Shown here piece after piece: positions 41,287-50,184 of a DNA stretch of 64,000 nucleotides (position 1 is its first letter; the number at the start of each line of letters is the position of its first letter). The stretch covers positions 402,343 through 466,342 of the forward strand of contig NZ_CAJYDW010000017.1 of the NCBI RefSeq assembly GCF_913774235.1, read 5' to 3'. The notes under the pieces are model-generated. The model was not told the origin of the DNA. It was given only the letters and a program-made list of their open reading frames with translations, and searched no databases. The position numbers and the translations under genes are program-made. The DNA is from an uncultured Pseudomonas sp. (GTDB taxonomy: Bacteria; Pseudomonadota; Gammaproteobacteria; Pseudomonadales; Pseudomonadaceae).

Positions 41287-42704
41287 CCCTGGAACAACTG
41301 GCCAAGGCCGGCCGCGCCCCGACGCTGCCGCTCGGAATCGAACTGCCCACCGGCGAGTTGGAATTGCTGTCGCTGCTGCGGGTGCTGCCCGGCCAGCGCT
41401 ACGTCGGCGAGGCCCTCTGGCAAGGACGGCGGGTGCTGGCCAAGCTGCTGGTAGGCGAACGCGCTGCCCGCCAATTCGCTCGGGAGCGTGAGGGCTGCGC
41501 GCTGCTGGCGGCTGCCGCGGCCCCGACCCCGGCACTCTTGGAGAGCGGCGAGGCAGACGGGCAGGGCGCCTGGCTACTGTTCGACTTCATCGAGGCGGCG
41601 CCCAGCGTCGACCAGCTCTGGCAGCAGGTGGCCACCGAGCCACTCTTGTCGCCCGCGCAGGACGAATTGCTCGGCGCCGCCCTCGCCACCCTAGCGCGGC
41701 TGCACGCTCAGGGCCTCTGGCAGGCTGATCTGCATCTGGACAATCTGCTGGTCAAGGACGGGACCGTCCTGGTGATAGATGCCGCGGACATCCAGGCCGA
41801 GAGCATCGGCCGGCCGCTGTCCCAGGCACGGGTACAGGAAAACCTGGCGGTGTTCTTCGCCCAGTTGCCGGCGGCCTTGGATGCCCAGCTGGAAGAGTTG
41901 TTGATCCACTACCTGCTGGTCAACGCCGAGCACGCCCTGCGCCTCGACGCCCTGCTGGCGCGCACCGCCGAGATCCGTCGTTGGCGCCTGGCCGACTACC
42001 TGAAGAAGAGCGGCCGCGAGTGCACCCTGTTCGCCGTTACCCGTAGCGCCTTCGGCCTGATCGCCATTCGGCGCCGCTGGCTGGCCGCGCTGGAGGGCCT
42101 GATCGTCGATCCCGACGCCGCCCTGGCTGGCCTGCCGACCTTCAAGGACGGCGGTGCCGCCACCGTAGCGCGGGTGCAATGGCAGGGCCATGACCTGGTG
42201 CTCAAGAGATACAACATCAAGGGCTTCGGCCACTGGCTGACGCGCTTCTGGCGACCGAGCCGGGCCTGGCACAGCTGGCGCGAAGGGCATCGACTGCTGT
42301 TCCTTGGCATTCCCACCCCCGAGCCCTTGGCCGTGCGCGAGCGGCGCTTCCTCGGCCTGCGCGGACGCGCCTATTTGGTGACGCCCTTCGTCGAAGGTCC
42401 CAATCTGCTGGAGCGTTTCGCGCCCTATGTCGATTCCGCGCCGCCCGCAGCAGAACTGGACGCCCTGCTGGCACTGGTCGAGGCCCTGCGCCGCGAGCGC
42501 CTCGGCCATGGCGACTTCAAGGGCACCAATCTGCTCTGGCACGACGGCCGCTGGCTGGTGATCGATCTCGACGCCCTGCAGGCCTATGACAGCGACCGCG
42601 CCTACGCCAGCGCCTATGCCCGCGACCGTGCCCGGCTGCTGCGCAACTGGCCGGTTGGCAGCGCCCTGCACCGTCTGCTTGACGAGCGCCTGCCGCCGGC
42701 CTGA
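41283..42704 (+). CDS. Tandem two-domain LPS kinase-like protein (PA5006-like)
   Basis: 473-residue protein made of two successive kinase-like domains. Domain 1 has Lys54, QADLHLDNLLV (Asp149, Asn154) and VIDAADI (Asp166). Domain 2 has Lys308 (LVLKRYNIKGF), GHGDFKGTNLLW (Asp411, Asn416) and VIDLDAL (Asp428). Both keep the catalytic and metal-binding residues, so both may be active, perhaps on two core positions. It ends the waa kinase run; the next gene, gcd, has its own leader of about 215 bases. Membership of the core-phosphorylation pathway is inferred from context. Confidence 0.78.
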   Translation: MTLEQLAKAGRAPTLPLGIELPTGELELLSLLRVLPGQRYVGEALWQGRRVLAKLLVGERAARQFAREREGCALLAAAAAPTPALLESGEADGQGAWLLFDFIEAAPSVDQLWQQVATEPLLSPAQDELLGAALATLARLHAQGLWQADLHLDNLLVKDGTVLVIDAADIQAESIGRPLSQARVQENLAVFFAQLPAALDAQLEELLIHYLLVNAEHALRLDALLARTAEIRRWRLADYLKKSGRECTLFAVTRSAFGLIAIRRRWLAALEGLIVDPDAALAGLPTFKDGGAATVARVQWQGHDLVLKRYNIKGFGHWLTRFWRPSRAWHSWREGHRLLFLGIPTPEPLAVRERRFLGLRGRAYLVTPFVEGPNLLERFAPYVDSAPPAAELDALLALVEALRRERLGHGDFKGTNLLWHDGRWLVIDLDALQAYDSDRAYASAYARDRARLLRNWPVGSALHRLLDERLPPA

Positions 42705-42750
42705 ACGGCTCCGTTCGATAATCGACCCGTTTCGCTCGAGAATGAACTGA

Positions 42751-42762
42751 CTAGTTAATTAG
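42751..42762. promoter_or_regulatory. Imperfect AT-rich palindrome upstream of gcd
   Basis: CTAGTTAATTAG is a near palindrome (CTAnTTAAnTAG) in the most AT-rich part of the 214-base gap before gcd. It could be part of a promoter or an operator for a regulator of glucose dehydrogenase. No matching -35/-10 pair was identified. Confidence 0.25.
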
Positions 42763-42918
42763 CTGGCTACCTTTGTGGCAAAATGCCGCAGCCTGAGGGG
42801 CCAGCCAGGGCGACCGACCCTTACGTTACGCCCGGCTTCCATAACGAGAACGAGATCCCTATTAGACGAACCCGCCAACGGCGGGCTTCTGGCGTGCATG
42901 TATTTCAAGGAGACAACG

Positions 42919-45321
42919 ATGAGTGGCAACGGCGGCGCCTCGAGCGCCTGCAAATTCCTGGTATCCGCCTTGGGCGTACTGATCGCGCTGCTGGGCCTGG
43001 CGCTGGGCGGCGGAGGTCTCTACCTCGCGACCCTCGGCGGCAGCCTTTATTTTGTCCTCGGTGGCGCCTTGATGACCCTGGCCGGTGGCCTGATCGCTGC
43101 ACGGCGGCCCCTGGGCGCCTGGCTGTACGGTCTGTTCCTCCTGGCGACCCTGATCTGGGCCCTGGCCGATGTCGGCCTGGTGTTCTGGCCGCTGGTGTCG
43201 CGGCTGCTGATGTTCGGTGCCATCGGCGCGGTGGTGGCCCTGGCCTATCCGGCGCTGGTGCGCAGCCGTGGCGGCGTGGCCGGCAAGGGCGGCTACGTGC
43301 TGGCCGGTCTGCTGGCGGTGGCTTGCGCGACGGGCTTCGCCTGGATGTTCAAACCGCAGCCGCTGGTGACTGCCACCACCACGCCGGCCATCACCCCGGT
43401 GACGCCCGAGACCGCCCAGAAGGATTGGCGGAGTTGGGGCAACACTACTGCCGGGACTCGGTTCGCCGCCCTGGACCAGATCACCAAGGCCAACGTCGGC
43501 GACTTGCAGGTCGCCTGGACCTTCCGTACCGGCGACGTGCCCCAGAGCAACGGTTTCGGCGCCGAGGACCAGGTGACGCCGCTGCAGGTCGGCAATAGCG
43601 TCTATCTCTGTACCGCGCACAACCAGGTGTTCGCCCTGGACGCCGACACTGGTGCCAAGCGCTGGTCCTTCGATCCCAAGGCCACCGCGCCCAACTGGCA
43701 GCGCTGCCGCGGGGTGGGCTACTACGAGGACGCCCCTGCCGCCCAGGCCAGCGCCGAGGCATCGGCCACTCCCGCCCAGCCGGCGGCCGTCTGCCAGAGA
43801 CGTATCCTCACCACCACCATCGACGCCCGGCTGTTCGCCCTCGACGCCGACACCGGCAAGCCCTGCGCCGACTTCGGCGACAATGGCATGGTCGACCTCA
43901 AGGTCGGCATGGGCGAGGTCAAGCCGGGCTTCTACACCCTGACCGCCGCACCGCTGGTGGCGGGTGACCTCATCGTGGTCGGCGGTCGGGTGGCCGACAA
44001 CATCGCGGTCAACGAGCCCAGCGGCGTGATCCGCGCCTACGATGTCCACACCGGCAAGCGCGTCTGGTTCTGGGACCTGGGCGGCGCGTCGCCGTCGACG
44101 CCGCTGCAACCGGGCAACGAATACCATCGCGCCACGCCCAACGTCTGGACCTCCATGGCCTATGACGCCAAGCTCGGGCTGATCTACCTGCCGACGGGTA
44201 ATACCACCCCCGATGCCTGGGGCGGCGAGCGTACCCCGGATGACGACAAGTACAACTCCGCGGTGGTCGCCCTGGACGCCAAGACCGGTCAGGAGCGCTG
44301 GGTCTACCAGACCGTCCACCATGACCTCTGGGACTACGACCTGCCGTCGCAGCCGACCCTGGTCGACGTGCCGGACGGGCAGGGCGGGACCCTGCCGGGG
44401 CTGATCCAGACCACCAAGGCCGGCCAGGTCTTCCTGCTCAATCGCGAGACCGGCCAGCCCATCGCCGAAGTGCGCGAGCAGCCGGTCAAGGCGCCGGTGC
44501 CTGCCGTGGATGGCGAGCGTCATTCCCCGACCCAGCCAGTCTCCGTCGGCCTGCCCTCGATCGGCACCGAGACCCTCACCGAGTCGGCCATGTGGGGCGC
44601 CACCCCCTATGACCAGTTGCTCTGCCGCATCCAGTTCAAGAAGATGCGCTATGACGGCCTGTTCACCGCCCCCAGCACCGACGTCTCCCTGCAATGGCCC
44701 GGCTCCCTGGGTGGCATGAACTGGGGCAGCAACTCCATCGATCCCACCACTGGCTATCTGTTCGTCAACGACATGCGCCTGGGCCTGTGGACGCGACTGA
44801 TCCCGCGCGCCCAGATGGAGAGCGACAAGGCCGGTGGCGTCGAGATGGGTGCCGCCTCCCAGACCGGCACGCCCTACGGCTCGCTGCGTAACCGCTTCCT
44901 CTCGCCGCTGGGCATTCCCTGCCAGGCACCGCCCTACGGCACCATGACCGCCATCGACCTCAAGACCCGCAAGGTCGCCTGGCAGGTGCCGGTGGGTACC
45001 GTGGAGGACACCGGTCCCCTGGGTATCAAGATGCACCTGCCGATCCCCATCGGCATGCCCACCCTCGGCGGTTCCCTGGCGACGCAGTCCGGCCTGCTGT
45101 TCTTCGCCGGCACCCAGGACTACTACCTGCGTGCCTACGACAGCGGCACCGGGCGCGAGATCTGGCGCGCACGCCTGCCAGTGGGCAGCCAGGGCACGCC
45201 CATCACCTATGTCTCGCCCAAGACCGGCAAGCAGTACGTGGTGATCAGCGCCGGCGGTGCCCGCCAGTCGCCGGATCGCGGTGACTACGTGATCGCCTAC
45301 GCCTTGCCCGACAAGCGCTGA
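42919..45321 (+). CDS. gcd: Membrane-bound PQQ-dependent glucose dehydrogenase
   Basis: Oxidises glucose to gluconolactone in the periplasm with pyrroloquinoline quinone and feeds electrons to ubiquinone. The 800-residue protein has about five N-terminal transmembrane helices (residues 1-140), then an eight-bladed PQQ propeller. WRSWGNTTAGTRFAAL marks the propeller start, VHHDLWDYDLPSQPTL is the PQQ/Ca-site region, and the end is VVISAGGARQSPDRGDYVIAYALP. A good AAGGAG precedes the ATG at 42919. It sits between LPS core genes, unlike PAO1, where gcd is elsewhere (from memory). pqq biosynthesis genes are not in this window. Confidence 0.95.
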   Translation: MSGNGGASSACKFLVSALGVLIALLGLALGGGGLYLATLGGSLYFVLGGALMTLAGGLIAARRPLGAWLYGLFLLATLIWALADVGLVFWPLVSRLLMFGAIGAVVALAYPALVRSRGGVAGKGGYVLAGLLAVACATGFAWMFKPQPLVTATTTPAITPVTPETAQKDWRSWGNTTAGTRFAALDQITKANVGDLQVAWTFRTGDVPQSNGFGAEDQVTPLQVGNSVYLCTAHNQVFALDADTGAKRWSFDPKATAPNWQRCRGVGYYEDAPAAQASAEASATPAQPAAVCQRRILTTTIDARLFALDADTGKPCADFGDNGMVDLKVGMGEVKPGFYTLTAAPLVAGDLIVVGGRVADNIAVNEPSGVIRAYDVHTGKRVWFWDLGGASPSTPLQPGNEYHRATPNVWTSMAYDAKLGLIYLPTGNTTPDAWGGERTPDDDKYNSAVVALDAKTGQERWVYQTVHHDLWDYDLPSQPTLVDVPDGQGGTLPGLIQTTKAGQVFLLNRETGQPIAEVREQPVKAPVPAVDGERHSPTQPVSVGLPSIGTETLTESAMWGATPYDQLLCRIQFKKMRYDGLFTAPSTDVSLQWPGSLGGMNWGSNSIDPTTGYLFVNDMRLGLWTRLIPRAQMESDKAGGVEMGAASQTGTPYGSLRNRFLSPLGIPCQAPPYGTMTAIDLKTRKVAWQVPVGTVEDTGPLGIKMHLPIPIGMPTLGGSLATQSGLLFFAGTQDYYLRAYDSGTGREIWRARLPVGSQGTPITYVSPKTGKQYVVISAGGARQSPDRGDYVIAYALPDKR

Positions 45322-45340
45322 TTTCCAGGCGCTGATCCCG

Positions 45341-45372
45341 CGAAGCCCGCCGGAGCGATCCGACGGGCTTCG
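45341..45372 (+). terminator. Intrinsic terminator after gcd
   Basis: Stem CGAAGCCCGCCGG (45341-45353) with CCGACGGGCTTCG (45360-45372), one mismatch and a 6-base loop, followed by TCGTTTCTG. It begins 20 bases after the gcd stop and separates gcd from the carbamoyltransferase. Confidence 0.7.
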
Positions 45373-45448
45373 TCGTTTCTGCCTTTCCCTCTGAGCTGTC
45401 TGGCCACAATGTGCCGTGGCGCGATTACCCCCGGCGGCGGTGAACGGC

Positions 45449-45454
45449 TATAAT
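45449..45454 (+). promoter_or_regulatory. TATAAT -10 box, promoter of the carbamoyltransferase operon
   Basis: A perfect TATAAT about 90 bases upstream of the carbamoyltransferase start. The best -35 (TTACCC at 45425) is weak, so activation may be needed. It would drive the second half of the core cluster independently of gcd. Confidence 0.5.
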
Positions 45455-45543
45455 TCGCCGTTTTTGAGGCGAGGCGGGCTTGCAGCGGCCTCGCGAAACC
45501 CCAGCGAACTCCCCTGACTTCGCCCTGTACAGAGGCTTTACCT

Positions 45544-47286
45544 GTGTCCCTGACCGTCCTTGGCCTGTCCGGCGCCCTCAGCCACGATCCCTCCGCCGCG
45601 CTCTACATCGACGGCAAGCTGATCGCCGCGGTGGAAGAAGAACGCTTCGTGCGCGACAAGCATGCCAAGAACCGCATGCCCTACGAGGCGGCCAAGTTCT
45701 GCCTGGAGCAGGCCGGGATCACCCCCGCCGACGTCGACGTGGTGGCCATTCCCTATGCGCCCATCAGCCTGTTCGGCGAAGCCCGCTGGCACTACGCCAA
45801 GCGCTACGCCTACGCCCCGGATCGCGCCTTGGACGCCATCCTGTTCGGCAATCGCCGCTACCACCGTTATCAGAAGCGTATCGAATGGTGCCTGGTGCAA
45901 CTGGGCTTCGACCTGAAGAAGGTCAAGCTGGAAGCCGTCGAGCACCACCTGGCTCACGCCTCCAGTGCCTATCACTGCTCCGGCTTCAGCGAAAAGACCG
46001 CCATCCTCGGCATCGACGGCAAAGGTGAGTACGCCACCACCTTCTTCGGCTACGGCGAGAACGGCAAGATCCACAAGATCAAGGAGTTCTACGACCCGGA
46101 CTCCCTGGGTGGCCTCTATGGCGCCCTCACCGAATTCCTCGGCTTCGAGATGCTCGACGGCGAATTCAAGGTCATGGGCATGGCGCCCTATGGCGATGCC
46201 AGCAAGTACGATTTCTCGCGCCTGGCGAAATTCGAGAACGGCGAGCTGATCATCAACACCGACTACGCCAACGTCATCGGCTTCCGCCGCTACAAGGAAA
46301 AGGGCAAGGGCTATTACTTCTCGCCCAAGCTCATCGAGTGGCTGGGGCCCAAGCGCGAAGGCGACATCGCCGACGATCCCTACATCCACTACGCTGCCAG
46401 CATGCAGGCGCTGTTCGAACGCCTGGCGCTGGAGATGATGGACTACTACCTGGGCGACATCATCCGCGAGACCGGCAAGATCGCCTTCGCCGGCGGCTGC
46501 GCGCTCAACGTCAAGCTCAACCAGAAGATCATCGCCCGTCCCGAGGTCAAGGAGCTGTTCGTCCAGCCCGCCTCGGGCGATGCCGGCACCGCGGTCGGCG
46601 CTGCCGCCTACGTCTCCCATGCCCGCGGTGTGCCGGTGGAGAAGATGGAGCACGTCTATCTAGGCCCCGGCTACAGCAACGAAGATGTCATCGCCGCCTG
46701 CGCCCGCCATCCCAACGCACCCAAGTGGGAGCGGATCGACAACATGCCCCAGCGCATCGCCGAGATCATGGTGGCCGGCAATCCGGTGGCCTGGTTCCAG
46801 GGGCGCCTGGAGTTCGGTCCGCGCGCCCTCGGCGGTCGCTCCATCATCGGCTGCCCCAGCGTGCCGGGCGTGGCCGATCGCATCAATGCCCAGATCAAGT
46901 TCCGCGAGCGCTGGCGGCCGTTCTGCCCCTCCATGCTCGACACCGTGGCACCGCAGATGCTCAAGGTCGATCATCCCTCGCCCTTCATGACCTTTACCTT
47001 CGAGGTCAACGAGGAGTGGAAGAGCCGGGTACCCGAGGTGGTCCATGAAGACGGCACCTCCCGCGCCCAGGTGCTGGAACGCCGGCACAATCCGCGCTGG
47101 TACGACCTCATGGTCGAGCTGGAAAAGCTCACCGGCAACGGTGTCTCGCTCAACACCTCGCTCAACCGCCGCGGCGAGCCCATGGTCTGCTCGCCCACCG
47201 ACGCCCTGAACATGTTCTTCGGCTCGGATCTGCAGTACCTGATCATGGAAGACATCCTGGTGGTCAAGGAGGGGGCTGGCCTATGA
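45544..47286 (+). CDS. NodU/CmcH-type carbamoyltransferase (LPS core)
   Basis: 580-residue enzyme transferring a carbamoyl group from carbamoyl phosphate via carbamoyl-AMP. The N-terminal Kae1-like half has LGLSGALSHDPSAALY, EHHLAHASSAYHCSGF with metal-binding His residues, and FAGGCALNVKLNQK. The C-terminal YrdC-like half contains ARxFGPRALGGRS-type residues (RLEFGPRALGGRSI). In P. aeruginosa the homologue PA5005 is credited with 7-O-carbamoylation of core heptose II. The start is GTG at 45544 with GAGG about 9 bases upstream. It overlaps the next glycosyltransferase by 4 bases. Confidence 0.9.
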   Translation: MSLTVLGLSGALSHDPSAALYIDGKLIAAVEEERFVRDKHAKNRMPYEAAKFCLEQAGITPADVDVVAIPYAPISLFGEARWHYAKRYAYAPDRALDAILFGNRRYHRYQKRIEWCLVQLGFDLKKVKLEAVEHHLAHASSAYHCSGFSEKTAILGIDGKGEYATTFFGYGENGKIHKIKEFYDPDSLGGLYGALTEFLGFEMLDGEFKVMGMAPYGDASKYDFSRLAKFENGELIINTDYANVIGFRRYKEKGKGYYFSPKLIEWLGPKREGDIADDPYIHYAASMQALFERLALEMMDYYLGDIIRETGKIAFAGGCALNVKLNQKIIARPEVKELFVQPASGDAGTAVGAAAYVSHARGVPVEKMEHVYLGPGYSNEDVIAACARHPNAPKWERIDNMPQRIAEIMVAGNPVAWFQGRLEFGPRALGGRSIIGCPSVPGVADRINAQIKFRERWRPFCPSMLDTVAPQMLKVDHPSPFMTFTFEVNEEWKSRVPEVVHEDGTSRAQVLERRHNPRWYDLMVELEKLTGNGVSLNTSLNRRGEPMVCSPTDALNMFFGSDLQYLIMEDILVVKEGAGL

Positions 47287-48416
47287 CGCGTTCCGCCGAA
47301 CCGCGGGTGCTGCAGTTCTGTCACGGCTACGACGGTCCCTTCCTCGACTGCGCCCGCCAGACCGCCAGCCTCTTCGCGGGCAGCGGCTATCGCGTCACCA
47401 CGGTCTTTCTCACCGGCACCGCCGATGCCGAGGTGGCGGCCGGTTGCGGCAGCGACGAGGTGCTGTTCCTGGAGTATTCCTCACGGGACGTGCGCGGCCT
47501 CAAGCTCGGCGCCATCCAGGCGCTGCGCGAGATCGTCCGCTCGCGGGGCATCCGCTTCATCATCGCCCATCGCTTCAAGCCGATCTGGATCGCCTGTCTG
47601 GCCACCAACCTGCCGGTGATCGGCGTCCACCATGCCTTCGGCGACTACGACCGGCTCGGCCGGCGGCTGTTCGCCAAGCTGATGAGCAAACGCCTGAGCC
47701 TGCTCGCCGTGTCCGATGCGGTGCGCGATGAGCTCCGCCAGCGCCTCAAGGACTGGCCGGCCGAGCGCATCGAGACCCTCTACAATCGCCTGGACGTCGA
47801 GGCGGTGGAGCGCGAACTCTTGCCGGCCGACCAGGCCCGTGCCGAACTCAAGCTGCCCCATGACGCCTGGATCGTCGGCAACGTCGGGCGTCTGCATCCG
47901 GACAAGGACCAGGCCACCCTGCTGCGCGGCTTCGCGGCCGCCTTGCCGACCCTGCCGAACGACGCCCTGCTGGCGATCCTCGGCAAGGGCCGCCTGGAAG
48001 AGGGCCTCAAGGATCTGGCCCGCGAGCTGAACATCGCCGACCGGGTGCTGTTCCTCGGCCAGGTTGAAGGCGCCCGGCGCTATTTCAAGGCGTTCGACGT
48101 CTTCGCCCTGAGTTCCGACCAAGAGCCCTTCGGCATGGTGCTGTTGGAGGCCATGGCCGCCGGCGTGCCCCTGATCGCCACCGCCTGCGGCGGCGCCCGG
48201 GAGATCGTCGAAGGGGTGGGCTTCCTCTTCCCCCTGGGCGACGCCGAGGCCCTGGGCCAGGGCCTGCAGCACCTCGGCCGCCTGGCGCCGAGCCAGAAGC
48301 GTGCCTGCGTCCAGCACATGCGTGAACGCCTGGCCGAACGCTTCTCCGACGAGGCGGTACGCCGCGAGTTCTGGCGCCTGCCCATGGTCGCCGCCTTCAA
48401 GGCCCCGGCGCCGTGA
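47283..48416 (+). CDS. GT4 glycosyltransferase, LPS core (WapH-like)
   Basis: 377-residue GT-B glycosyltransferase. It opens RVLQFCHGYDGPFLDCARQTASLF and shows GVHHAFGDYDRLGRRLF, the donor-domain IVGNVGRLHPDKDQATLL, and the EX7E motif PFGMVLLEAMAAGVPLIAT. Its place right after the carbamoyltransferase matches wapH (PA5004) of P. aeruginosa, an outer-core glucosyltransferase. Sugar specificity here is inferred only. Overlaps of 4 bases on both sides imply coupled translation. Confidence 0.83.
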   Translation: MTRSAEPRVLQFCHGYDGPFLDCARQTASLFAGSGYRVTTVFLTGTADAEVAAGCGSDEVLFLEYSSRDVRGLKLGAIQALREIVRSRGIRFIIAHRFKPIWIACLATNLPVIGVHHAFGDYDRLGRRLFAKLMSKRLSLLAVSDAVRDELRQRLKDWPAERIETLYNRLDVEAVERELLPADQARAELKLPHDAWIVGNVGRLHPDKDQATLLRGFAAALPTLPNDALLAILGKGRLEEGLKDLARELNIADRVLFLGQVEGARRYFKAFDVFALSSDQEPFGMVLLEAMAAGVPLIATACGGAREIVEGVGFLFPLGDAEALGQGLQHLGRLAPSQKRACVQHMRERLAERFSDEAVRREFWRLPMVAAFKAPAP

Positions 48417-49372
48417 AAGTCCTGTTCCTGGTCCAGAAGGAACAACGCATCCTGCTGGACCACTTCTATGCCAGCATCGCCGCCCAGTGCGACTGCGACC
48501 TGCGCTGGCTGAGCGACGAAGAGCAGGCCGACCTGCGCGGCTATTTCCGCCGCGCCGTACCCCAGCCCGAGCAATACGATCGCATCCTGCTGTTTCTGCG
48601 TTTCAAGAAGCAGCTCAAGCAGATCGCCTTCATCCGCAGCCTACCCAATCTGGTCGAGCTGGAGCACGACGCCTACCAGAACTTCATCCCCTGCAAGTAC
48701 ACCGGCAAATTCAGCCGCTACTACCGGGCCATCCCCCACATCCGGGTGCTGGTCTCCGGCGCCGGCGTGGCGCGGCGGCTGCAGGAGGAGGGGGTGGACG
48801 CCGTCTTCGTGCCCAAGGGCTACGACGACAGCCGCCTGCGTGACCTGGGTATCGAGCGTGACATCGAGCTGGGCTTCGTCGGCAGCCTGGGCAGCGTGGC
48901 CTACAGCGGGCGCAAGCAGCTGCTGGAAGACCTGGCCAAGGTCGAGCCGCTGCTGATCACCAAGACCCGCTCGGGCGAGGAATACCTGCAGACGCTCAAT
49001 CGCATTCGCTTCTTCGTCGGCGCCGACGTCGGCATGGGCGAATACATGATCAAGAACTTCGAGGCCATGGCTTGCGGCTGCCTGCTCTTCACCTATGACC
49101 AGGGTGACGAGGAGAACCAGGCGTTGGGTTTCGTGGATGGCGTCAACGTGGTGCTCTATCGCTCGCTGGACGAATTGCGGGAAAAACTCGCCGCACTGCG
49201 CGCCGATCCCGCGCGCGCCGCAGCCATTGCTCGCGCCGGAGAGGCTCTGGCGCGTCACTCTTTCGCCTTCGGCCACTTGGGTGAACGCGTGGTTTCGGCT
49301 ATAACCCCAGCGCTGCGGCCGGCGGTCGCGCCGGGGTTCCTGCAACGCCTGTTGGCCAGGCTGGGACGCTGA
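48413..49372 (+). CDS. GT4-like surface-polysaccharide glycosyltransferase (Ssg-like)
   Basis: 319-residue protein starting MKVLFLVQKEQRILLDHFY. It has a short N-lobe with VELEHDAYQNFIPCKYTGKFSRYY and a C-lobe ending with GEYMIKNFEAMACGCLLFTYDQGDEE, which is the GT4 donor-site pattern. Its look and location agree with Ssg (PA5001), needed for LPS and surface polysaccharides in Pseudomonas; identification is tentative. A 50-base gap separates it from the next gene, with no terminator. Confidence 0.75.
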   Translation: MKVLFLVQKEQRILLDHFYASIAAQCDCDLRWLSDEEQADLRGYFRRAVPQPEQYDRILLFLRFKKQLKQIAFIRSLPNLVELEHDAYQNFIPCKYTGKFSRYYRAIPHIRVLVSGAGVARRLQEEGVDAVFVPKGYDDSRLRDLGIERDIELGFVGSLGSVAYSGRKQLLEDLAKVEPLLITKTRSGEEYLQTLNRIRFFVGADVGMGEYMIKNFEAMACGCLLFTYDQGDEENQALGFVDGVNVVLYRSLDELREKLAALRADPARAAAIARAGEALARHSFAFGHLGERVVSAITPALRPAVAPGFLQRLLARLGR

Positions 49373-49422
49373 TGCGCCGCCCTGGGCCCGGCTTTCGACT
49401 CACCTGGCAGAAAGGGTAGAAC

Positions 49423-50184
49423 GTGCAGTTTTCCGCCGACAGCGACATTTCCCTGGTCGTCACCAGCTGCGGCCGCTTCGAGCTGCTCACGCAGACGCTG
49501 GCGACCTTCGACGAATTCAACACCGCCCCCATTCGCCGGGTATTCATCACCGAGGATTCCGGTGATGAGCGCGTCCGCGACTGCATCCCCGCACACTGGC
49601 GCGAGCACACCGACTTCATCGTCAACAATCCCAAGCTTGGCCAGATGAAAAGCGTCGACGCCGCCTACGCGCGGGTCGAAACGGCCTGGATCTTCCATTG
49701 CGAAGACGATTGGGCCTTCTATCGCCCTCGCTTCATCGAGGATTCCCAGGCACTGCTGGAGGCCGATCCCCAGGCGTTGCAGGTCTGGCTGCGCAGCCAT
49801 GCCCATGACCTGGCGATCCATAGCCCCTACGTCTATCTCAAGCCGCGGCAGGTGCACGCCGGCATCGCCTTTTACGAAGTCGGCTCGCACAAGCCCGAAT
49901 GGCAGGGCTTTTCCTTCAATCCCGGTCTGCGTCGGCGCGCCGACTATCTCCTGCACGCCCCCTATGGCGAGCTGAGCGGTGAAAAGGAGCTCTCCCGGCG
50001 TTATGCCGATGAAAACCGCTATGCGTTGATCCTGGAAAACGACGCCGTCCTGCATACCGGTTTCGGTCAGCACGTGGTCAGCGACAAGGATCGCCAGGAC
50101 AAACAGAAGCGTCGGCGCATGGAGCGCATCAAACTGGCATTGGCCTTCCTGGTCGGTGCACTCCTGGGAGCCCTGTTGTGGTGA
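49423..50184 (+). CDS. GT2-like glycosyltransferase with C-terminal membrane anchor
   Basis: 253-residue GT-A protein. The N-terminal strand SLVVTSCGRFELLTQTL, TEDSGDERV and the metal-binding acidic motif HCEDDW (Glu94-Asp95-Asp96) define the fold. A single C-terminal hydrophobic helix (IKLALAFLVGALLGALLW, about 234-253) after a basic stretch would anchor it to the inner membrane. I do not recognise a P. aeruginosa counterpart in this place, so it may be a lineage-specific core or O-chain enzyme. The start is GTG at 49423; it overlaps waaL by 7 bases. Confidence 0.77.
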   Translation: MQFSADSDISLVVTSCGRFELLTQTLATFDEFNTAPIRRVFITEDSGDERVRDCIPAHWREHTDFIVNNPKLGQMKSVDAAYARVETAWIFHCEDDWAFYRPRFIEDSQALLEADPQALQVWLRSHAHDLAIHSPYVYLKPRQVHAGIAFYEVGSHKPEWQGFSFNPGLRRRADYLLHAPYGELSGEKELSRRYADENRYALILENDAVLHTGFGQHVVSDKDRQDKQKRRRMERIKLALAFLVGALLGALLW

